The notes beneath the pieces are model-generated. The model searched no databases and was not told the DNA's origin. It saw nothing but the letters and a program-made list of their open reading frames with translations. A program made the position numbers and the translations under genes. From positions 2,760,501-2,824,500 of the forward strand of contig CM060703.1 of NCBI GenBank assembly GCA_030686995.1: a DNA stretch of 64,000 nucleotides, given 5' to 3'. Positions 56,838-64,000 of the stretch are shown here, piece by piece (within the stretch, counting starts at the first letter, position 1; every line of letters begins with the position of its first letter). This stretch comes from Artemisia argyi (taxonomy: Eukaryota; Streptophyta; Magnoliopsida; Asterales; Asteraceae).

Positions 56838-58035
56838 GGTCTGGCCGGAGGATCTAAATGAAGCCCGAACCCTTCGTATGAAAATAAGCCATTATACACT
56901 AATCGATGATGTACTATTCAAAAAATCCTATCTAGGACCAATGTTACGGTGCGTAGGACCCCTCCAGGCCAACTATGTCATCCGGGAAGTACACGAAAGA
57001 GCATGTGGTATGCACTCCGGACCACGCTCCGTTGTAGCTAAACTTATGAGACAAGGCTATTACTGGCCAACGATGCACCGGGACGCCAGGGAGGTTATCC
57101 AGAAGTGTGACTCATGCCAAATACACGCTCTGATTCCCAAGTTGCCAAAAACAATGTTAACTTCCGTCATGGCCCTATGGCCATTCTTCCAATGGGCTAT
57201 AGACGTGTTGGGACCTTTACCCGAAGCTCCAGGGAAAGTGAAATATGTAATCATAGCCATTGACTACTTTACCAAGTGGATGGAAGCAAAGCCCTTAGCC
57301 AAGACAACTGGAAAGGAAGTAAAAAAGTTCGTATGGGATAACATCGTCTGCAGGTTCGGATTACCCAAAATAATTGTTACGGATAATGGAAGCAATTTTG
57401 TAGGAGATCCGTTCAAAAGTTGGTGCGAGAGATTGAATATCACACAAATCAACACAGCCGTAGCACATCCTCAGGCCAACGGATTAGTGGAAAGGGCAAA
57501 CAAAAGTCTGATGAAGGGATTCAAGTCACGACTCGGAAGGGAAAGATCCGGATGGGTAGACGAACTACCGAACATATTGTGGGCATTCCGTACCACCCTA
57601 AAAACTAGCAATGGAGAAACTCCCTTTAGCTTGACCTACGGAAGCGAGGCGGTCATTCTAGCAGAAATCGGTATGCCTACCTTTCGAACCATGACGGCGA
57701 ACGCCGAAGACAATAATGATGAGATCGGCTTGAACCTAAATTTGTTGGAAGAAAGGCGAGAAATGGCAGCAATAAGGGAAGCCAAATACAAAAAGAAGGT
57801 GGAACAGTACTACAACCGAAGGGTTAGACCTGAAGCGTTCAAAGTGGGAGACTTTGTGTACCGGAAAAACGAAGCCAGCAGGGTGGAGGATCAAGGAAAA
57901 TTAGGGCCAAATTGGGAGGGTCCCTACCGGATAACGGAAGCCTATCAACATGGAACGTACAAGCTGCAAACCATGGACGACATAGAAGTACCTCGAACCT
58001 GGCATGCAATCAATTTAAAAAAGTGTTTTATGTAA
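56838..58035 (+). pseudogene. Integrase of the Tat element
   Basis: Open frame with a zinc-binding N-terminal region (VIREVHERACGMHSGPRS... CDSCQIH), catalytic core with D in QWAIDVLGP, D in VTDNGSNF and E in GLVERAN, and a C-terminal region ending in WHAINLKKCFM. It would insert the cDNA copy. The domain itself is intact, but it is cut off from the upstream polyprotein by the frameshift. Confidence 0.8.
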
Positions 58036-58162
58036 TCAGTTGTTCCGATAGACTTGTTGTAAGGCATGAGCCATTTTCCTATTATCAATAAAGCATACTA
58101 TGTAGTTGGGCTATAAAAAAAAGTTGTTTTTATCTAAATGTTAAAACTACTGAGCATGAAAG

Positions 58163-58760
58163 AAAACCCCAAGTGGGTATAATCTAAGGCCAAGAGCCGA
58201 AGGGCACAGGTTGTCCGGTATAATAAAACCCCAAAACCCCAAGTGGGTATAATCTAAGGCCAAGAGCCGAAGGGCACAGGTTGTCCGGTATAATAAAACC
58301 CCAAGTGGGTATAATATAAGGCAAAGAGCCAAAGGGCACAAGTTGTCTGGCACGATAAAACCCCAAGTGGGTACAATCTAAAACCAAGAACCGAAGGGCA
58401 CAAATTGTCCGATATAATAAAACCCCAAGTGGGTATAATCCAAGGCCAAGAGCCGAAGGGCACAGGTTGTCCGGTATAATAAAACCCCAAGTGGGTATAA
58501 TCTAAGGCCAAGATCCGAATGGCACAAGTTGTCCGGAACGATGAAACCCCAAGTGGCTATAATCTAAAACCAAGAGCCGAAGAACACAAATTGTCCAATA
58601 TAATAAAACCCCAAGTGGGTATAATCCAAGGCCAAGAGCCGAAAGACACACGTTGTCCGGCATAATAAAACCCCAAGTGGGTATAATCTAAAACCAAGAG
58701 CCGAAGGGCACGAGTTGTCCGATATAACAAAACTCCAGATGAGTATAATCTACGGCCTTA
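58163..58760. repeat. 62-bp tandem repeat, about ten copies
   Basis: The anchor 'aagtgggtat' recurs at 58,241, 58,303, 58,365, 58,427, 58,489, 58,551, 58,613 and 58,675 with an exact 62-bp period, plus an end copy on each side. Each copy contains 'ccaagagccgaagggcac' and 'gttgtccg'. The first interval has eight extra bases. It lies between integrase and the antisense gene. Confidence 0.9.
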
Positions 58761-59262
58761 ATACGGAGGAAGCATGATTGACTAGTAAATTAAGCTCAGA
58801 CGAATACAATATGAAACCAATAGTTGAAAGGCACAAATGCCCCGGAACGTACATAACACAGAAAGCATACACAATAAAAATAATGAAGGTAAACGATATG
58901 TATTCATCCTATCAAAATTAATTACATCAAATGTTCCGGAATAACGAAACAGTAATAGATAGAATGTTAACAACCTATTCTATTACATAGAATCACCAAG
59001 TACATCAAATTGTTCCGAAGATAACTATTCTACAAAATAACGGAACATCAAGTACCCTACACTATTACATCAGCGGCAACGGGGAAACGAAAGCTTCACA
59101 AGGAGACCGGAATACCTAAACCCATGGTCAAAATGAAGGTACCCGGACTCCGGAACATAGTTCACAACGGACAGAATTCAGCAACAATAGCTTCACAAAG
59201 AGTTTGCAATACCTATGCCCATAGTCAAAATGGAGGTATGCAAACCCTTAAAAACATCAAAC
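58761..59262. other. Tat element, sequence 3' of the antisense gene
   Basis: About 500 bp with no open frame of note. 'ggaacgtac', 'tgttccgga' and 'acatcaa' recur irregularly. It would contain the 3' untranslated part and terminator of the antisense gene. Confidence 0.5.
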
Positions 59263-61651
59263 TCAGAGAAAGGCTGAGGTATTTTGATCCACAGATGGAT
59301 TACCGGAGGGATTCTCAGTATGAGATTCAACCACCGGCTCTTCAACAACTGGAATAGGAGCAGGATCTGGAACCAAGGCAATCAGCTCATCAAACTTCCG
59401 GTAAATGGTCTGGCGGATTTTTTGGATGAAAGGATAGTCTTGTGAGAGGGCCTGATCATATAATGAACGGTATTTGTCATCGGCCTCAAAATACATCCCT
59501 TCAACTTCCCCTAACAGCTTAGCCGCTTTCTCCGGCTCCTCAAATAACCCTGCCCCATCTATCAGACCAGATTGATAATACAAATTGAAAGGTTCTGACA
59601 GTGCTTTCCAGAACTCATGGCTACCAAGAAAACGGTGAATAGCTTCCGGAATGAACTCATTAACAATACGATTTCTCTCCATTTCGGCATTTTCGGCAGC
59701 TATAGCAATTTCTTGCTTCTCTTGGTGAAGCTCCTTATAAGCTTTCTCTTCATCGGCCAGCTTCAATTTGGCATCAGATAAATTACCCTCCAACAACTTG
59801 ATCTTTTGAGCCTGCTGAGCAGAAACCTTCCTCCACTCCTCTTTCTCCACTACGAGCTGAGAGACCCTGTCCTCCAAACTAGCATTCTCAGCACGCAGCT
59901 TTTGAATCCCCCCCGGATTCACCGCAGCACATTCTGCATGCTTCTCCTTCAACTCCTCAGCCACCTCATCTAACCTTTTACACTTGTCACCCAAGGTTTG
60001 ATCACACACCTGATGAGTTTTAGACAACTTCTGATACTCACGTTGAAGAGACTCAAAATGGAAAATGATGTCCGCCTGAGCCGTAGCATGCTTGCCCAAC
60101 AGTAACCAAGACCTTTGGATGGCCTCATTATCATCTTGACCGTCCAAATGCCTCTCTTCACCCGGGGTGGCCAAGTTAATCATCATGTCCCGGTAGACAT
60201 TCGCATTGTTCATGCGAGTCCCCCTCTTCACCACCCAAGCAGGGACGAAGGTGTCATCATCCTCATCATCTCCCTCTATATCCACTTGAACGTCCTCCTC
60301 GTCCACCAAGACCCCCTTTCCCGGACGCTGGGAAGCACCCTTCGAACTCCCTGAAAACAAAGAACCTTCATCCGTAAATAGTAAAAACAAATCAAGGATA
60401 ACACTATGGATAGATTATTCACTAAGGCATACCAGTTGGGATATCTTTCGGATGCAACGAGCGGATCGGCTCCGGCTCCTCAACCTCTTCCACATCATCT
60501 AGATCAATGACATGGTCAGAAGATTGCTTGTGCCTCTTGTGAACCTTAGAAGAGATGCTTCCTCCGGCTCTCTTCGCCGGAGGTTTCTTTGAACCCTGCT
60601 TTGCTGCATGCTCCTTCTTTTTGTCCTTGGCAGCCAGCACCCGATCATCCGGAACCTCGACCCTCTTCAACGCCTCATCTTTCTCCGGAACTTCAGCATT
60701 GGAGGCTAGAGGACGAGTGGTATGCGTCTCACGTTCCTGCCCTTGCGGAAGTGGGTCCCTCTTGACCACATTCACCATCTTTCGAAGAGGAGGTTTCTTT
60801 AAGTAGCTCGACATTGTTACACCTGCGAACGAACAGAACCTGTCATTAAAAGTGAAAAAAGGATGCAGAACTTAAAAATTTATATTTATAGCAAAGGCTA
60901 TACCCCTCCCCTGCTCATCCCTCAAAGCCGGACGAAAGCCGGTAAATTCCCAATGATCCGATAGGCCCAGGGCATATAAAAACGACTGTGGAACTTGGCA
61001 TGGCTCGATGATCATCTCAGCCAGCTTTTCGGCATGGGCAACATTGTACTCACCCCTCTTGGGAAATGGATCAGACACGTCCGAATCTGAATGCCTCCAA
61101 GGCATAGCAAAGGGAATGGCTCTCCTATCAATCAAGAAAAAATGATATTTCCAACCCTTCAGACAAGAGGGAAATTCCCCGAAACAAATCTTCCTATCTT
61201 TGTGCACACGTTTTTCGAAGGAAAACCAGCAACCTTGTTTGTTGAGTTTATAACAGACGCGAAACAAAGGAGTGGTAGGAGGAATGTGCATGCTCCGGCA
61301 ATACACCTCAAAAAGGGTAGCACGGTGCATACCCAACGGAACCAACTGAGATATATGAATCTTAAAGTACCTAATAACGTCTAAGAGAAAAGTATAAAAA
61401 GGGACGGTAAGGCCTCCATCAAAGAAATACTCTGCATATAAGCCAATGGCATCTGCAGGTAATCGATCCATTGTCATACCTGACGGAGGTACACTCGGAT
61501 GTAAATCCTTCGGTATCCCAAAAGTCTCCACTACGACGAGTACCTCACCTTCGTCCATCGTAGACTGCCTTAAACGTATATCCTTCTTAACATGTAAACC
61601 CTCCGGCATGGATACGTCCTCATACTCAAACGACGCGGTAGATTCCGACAT
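59263..61651 (-). CDS. Antisense three-exon gene of the Tat element (putative gypsy-type domain)
   Basis: Exons 61,651-60,904, 60,822-60,433 and 60,350-59,263 join with phase-1 GT-AG introns and give about 741 codons with no stop. Exon 1 carries the globular region (GLYAEYFFDGGLTVPFYTF, LGMHRATLFEVYCRS, CFGEFPSCLKGWKYHFFLI) that resembles the plant 'putative gypsy type transposon' domain. Exon 2 is basic, with nuclear-signal-like KKPPAKR and KVHKRHKQ. Exon 3 has an acidic segment, then a long coiled coil (about 200 residues, QKLRAENASLEDRVSQLV) and a Pro/Glu tail. Antisense genes of this kind occur in some Tat elements and their function is not known. All three exons are undamaged, in contrast to the sense frames. 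Confidence 0.75.
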
Positions 61652-61814
61652 AATGAGGCCGATAGGGAGGAGTATAGCCAAATAACAAAAAACTAAACGG
61701 ACTAGGACGTACCTCAAAGACGATGAGAATAATCGTTCGGAATACGGAAGGAATAGAATGTGTCAGAAGTCTGTGTGTGTAGAAAATTTACAGTAGTAAA
61801 AATGAGGAAAAGGG

Positions 61815-61930
61815 GACTGTTTATAGGCGGTAAAAAATGGGCGCGAAATGACACGTCACCCGGAGGGCAGACGTGTCTCCATCCAAACCGTATAAACAGG
61901 AAGAGCGTACACGTGTCCCCATTCCAAGGA
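61815..61930 (-). promoter_or_regulatory. Promoter of the antisense gene
   Basis: TATAAA on the minus strand at 61,820-61,825, about 170 bases upstream of the start codon at 61,651. Farther upstream are ACGT-core boxes: 'gacacgtc' near 61,851, 'agacgtgtc' near 61,870 and 'acacgtgtc' near 61,910 (G-box type). These bind bZIP or bHLH factors in plants. Confidence 0.5.
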
Positions 61931-62088
61931 TGCAGTAAAAAACGACGGCGCACCTTAAACGACACATTAATTACTTTTGGCACTTTGTACACGACTCTAA
62001 GCAAACGACGAAGCTACGACTCGCGCTCCAGAAAATTACAAAAATAAACTAAGTATCACACCATTGGCATAACCAATACTATGATACT
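61931..62088. other. Tat element, segment before the polypurine tract
   Basis: Non-coding. Part of the antisense promoter side. No motif recognised. Confidence 0.4.
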
Positions 62089-62107
62089 GGGGGGGGGGGG
62101 GGGGACA
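62089..62107 (+). promoter_or_regulatory. Polypurine tract
   Basis: Sixteen G followed by 'aca', directly before the 3' LTR. This is the expected primer for plus-strand synthesis. The G-run length may be inexact. Confidence 0.7.
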
Positions 62108-62662
62108 TGTTGGCGTATGTACCCTCCGGATTTAGGCCGTACAATTAAATACCTTCCGGATCTATGATAAACAAGGCATACGCAAATGTATTTAAACAGG
62201 ACAGACCAATATCCGAAAGGTTTGGAATGTCCGCATGACCTCAACTCTCCGGAGGTCGGGACCGTTCGGACAAACCAGTAAGTACATAAGCCAAAGTACA
62301 AACAAGTACACCAAGTATATGTTAATGGAGCATAAATTAGCAAACATTAAGGAACTAAGTACACACCAGCCTGACACTCCATATTGGAGGCCTATAAATA
62401 GAGAGGAAATCTTCACTTAAAGATTAACTAATTCTCTCACTCTCTAACTTGATATATACTTTCTTTCTCTAAGAACATATACTTACTCTCACGCCGGAGG
62501 TTGGTCCTGGGATACATTCCCGGGGCGAGACTAACGGACGTACCTGTTTTACAGATATCCGAAGTATTCCACTACCAACAAGAATCACCTTGAATCCGAA
62601 GGACTAATCCAAAGTCCGAAGGATTCATCTCGCTTGTCCGGAGTAGAAGCAAACTTTCACTT
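62108..62662 (+). repeat. 3' LTR of the Tat element, end missing
   Basis: 555 bp matching the 5' LTR. It lacks the 78-bp segment and the last five bases ('caaca'). The MITE terminus follows at once. Confidence 0.85.
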
Positions 62663-62996
62663 GGTGCTGTTTGTTTATTAAGAGGCTTTGAATCTGAATC
62701 TGATGCGTAAATGTCTGAATCTGAATAAAATAATATTGGTTGTTTTTTTTTGTAAAAAAAAATCTGAATGATATAAATATGATGCAATTTTGTTCTTATA
62801 ACACATAAACATTAAAAGACTATGAGGCAACAAGACATCCTCTACATATCTTGTTGAATAAGAGGTTTGAGCCTCTAATTGCCTCTAAACGAGAACAAAA
62901 AAACAAACGCACTTAATGACCTAAATGTCTGACCGCGTCTGAACGAGTCAAATTAAGATGCTGTTAAGAGGTACTTTTTAAAAAACAAACACCACC
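62663..62996. mobile_element. TIR MITE, right copy
   Basis: 334-bp copy of the MITE at 51,484, adjoining the truncated 3' LTR without any spacer. Confidence 0.65.
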
Positions 62997-63332
62997 TTAC
63001 TATCAGTGATGGTATTGGTTCTTTTGAATTTACTCGTTGAATATGTTACTAATCTCAGTACTTATTTAACTTAATATATACTTATTAACCAATAATACAA
63101 CACTCTAATATATGCGGGACTGCTAGACATAGAAATCAATAAGAAAGTGCAAAACTACTAATTAGTAGTATAAAGCAAATAAAAAGAGAAGGGTGCAATA
63201 CAAATATCATCAAACACGTACTAGTACTTTTTATTCATGGATGTATAAAATCTCATACGTACTAAAATATCCTATGCATGCTTAGTGCAATCAGTAGGCT
63301 TAAAAGAAACCTCATTATTTACCAAATCATAC
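62663..63332. repeat. 670-bp direct repeat right of the gypsy element
   Basis: Copy of 51,484-52,143, with small differences ('gcctctaattgcctctaaac', other indels). It starts exactly at the left terminus of the MITE. Confidence 0.85.
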
Positions 63333-64000
63333 CCTACCAACCAATTTCTTTGCGATAAATTCCCAAATATTGCGATATCAGTCGTAGGTAGAATCGTCAA
63401 GCAAGTCATCCCGTTTTGCATTTCCAAAAAGGTGTTCGCCGGTGGCAATTCAACGTCAGCACCGGTGAAACGGAAAGCAGGGCCGTCCCATGAATTGGTG
63501 AAATTTTTGAGGGCCCTGTACGAAATTATATAATGAGGCCTTTCGATAAGCAATGTTATATATAAAGTGTCACCATTTATAAGATATAATGCAATTAGTT
63601 GTCAAAACGTTCTAACATATTACCCATTTAAGATATTTTACCATCTAAATACTCTTTTATTTGTTAAAAATATGTCGACACATGCATATAATTATTAACG
63701 GGATAAATTTTGGGGCCCCTTAAAATTTTGAGGCCCTGAGCGGTCGCTCATCTTGCACACCCTTAAAGCCGGCCCTGACGGAAAGTCACTGTTGGGACAG
63801 TGTCCATGTTCAAGTCCTTGTAGCAATAGTGGAGGAAACCATCAAGGTCCTGAGCGGTTGGACCACCAAGGACCTCAGTTAGACCCGAGGTTAAGTCTTC
63901 GTAGAGTTCACGATCGATGAATGTTAGTGTTGTACCTGAGTCTATGATAATGTTACCCTCTTGGACATCTTTTTCCGGTAATGATTTGTTTGCGGACACA
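63272..64000 (-). pseudogene. CDR1-like aspartic protease, split by MITE, 5' end outside window
   Basis: The minus strand encodes the C-terminal half of a plant A1-family aspartic protease: GNIIIDSGTTLTF with the second catalytic Asp (near 63,950), then YKDLNMDTVPTVTFR, and after the MITE FTGADVELPPANTF, IFGNLSQRNWLVGYDL and SFKPTDCTKHA with stop at 63,272-63,274. CDR1-type proteases are secreted and are linked to disease resistance signalling. The 300-bp MITE (63,478-63,777) ends the frame shortly after VTFR. Without it and one TSD copy the frame would be continuous, so the damage is recent. The first catalytic Asp and signal peptide lie beyond the window. Confidence 0.8.
63478..63777. mobile_element. 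hAT-type MITE with 8-bp TSD in the protease exon
   Basis: 300 bp, ends CAGGGCCG and, inverted from the right, CAGGGCCGGC. It is flanked by perfect 'acggaaag' (63,470-63,477 and 63,778-63,785). The interior has 'ggggccccttaaaattttga'. Typical small hAT-related element. Confidence 0.9.

Larger units (their letters stand above)
52144..62662 (+). mobile_element. Tat-lineage Ty3/gypsy retrotransposon
   Basis: Order: 5' LTR, primer binding site, gag, protease, RT-RNase H, second RNase H, integrase, 62-bp tandem repeats, antisense gene, polypurine tract, 3' LTR. A second RNase H next to the integrase plus long 3' sequence with an antisense gene are traits of the Tat (Ogre/Retand) lineage. At 10.5 kb its size fits. 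The sense frames are damaged. The two LTRs are similar outside a 78-bp indel, so insertion was fairly recent. The 5-bp left flank is 'catac'; the right flank is lost. Confidence 0.85.

Noticed and set aside
58163..58760. CRISPR-like or gene-coding reading of the 62-bp repeats
   Set aside because: There are no unique spacers, the whole unit repeats, and it lies within a retrotransposon. Minus-strand open frames here are repeat translations.

Overview
The window is AT-rich nuclear DNA of a flowering plant, almost certainly a eudicot. The evidence is the gene content: F-box/LRR genes, AHL (AT-hook motif nuclear-localized) sequences, a CDR1-like aspartic protease, and plant-type Mutator-like, LINE, copia and Tat-type gypsy elements with GT-AG introns. 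The family cannot be fixed from sequence alone. Asteraceae is a guess. Nothing bacterial (operons, CRISPR, Shine-Dalgarno sites) is present.

Positions 1 to about 50,600 are a tandem array of one ancestral block of about 8 kb. Read along the plus strand, the block is: AHL exon-2 relic type B, a long spacer (S1), an F-box/LRR gene on the minus strand, its promoter, AHL relic type C, a second spacer (S2), and AHL relic type A. I number the copies U0 (1-2,671, internally deleted), U1 (2,672-10,650), U2 (10,651-33,100, swollen by insertions), U3 (33,101-42,510) and U4 (42,511-50,150). Four F-box copies survive: two open (20,365-22,050 and 36,126-37,805) and two frameshifted (5,811-7,488 and 45,654-47,233). 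Only U4 still has an AHL first exon, at 50,186-50,603. U2 holds a Mutator-like element of about 7 kb (11,520-18,546), a Helitron-like insertion of about 2.4 kb, and a 5-kb LINE. U3 holds a truncated copy of the same LINE family and a copia LTR. MITEs with clear target-site duplications are shared by U1 and U4 but absent from U2 and U3, which records the order of duplication.

Positions 52,144-62,662 are a Tat-lineage Ty3/gypsy retrotransposon: 5' LTR, gag, protease, RT, two RNases H, integrase, a 62-bp tandem repeat, and an antisense three-exon gene of about 741 codons, then a G-rich polypurine tract and 3' LTR. The sense genes carry several stop codons and two frameshifts, but the antisense gene is fully open after splicing. 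The element sits in the last exon of one copy of an aspartic protease gene and is flanked by 660-bp direct repeats. The neighbouring copy (63,272-end) is itself split by a 300-bp hAT-type MITE with a perfect 8-bp target-site duplication.

The most unusual items are: the Mutator-like element joining a transposase, an OTU-type cysteine protease domain and a separate GRF zinc finger gene; the intact antisense gene inside a decayed Tat element; and the repeated amplification of one AHL exon without its partner exon. Likely functional host genes are few: F-box copies 2 and 3, and perhaps truncated F-box copy 1.
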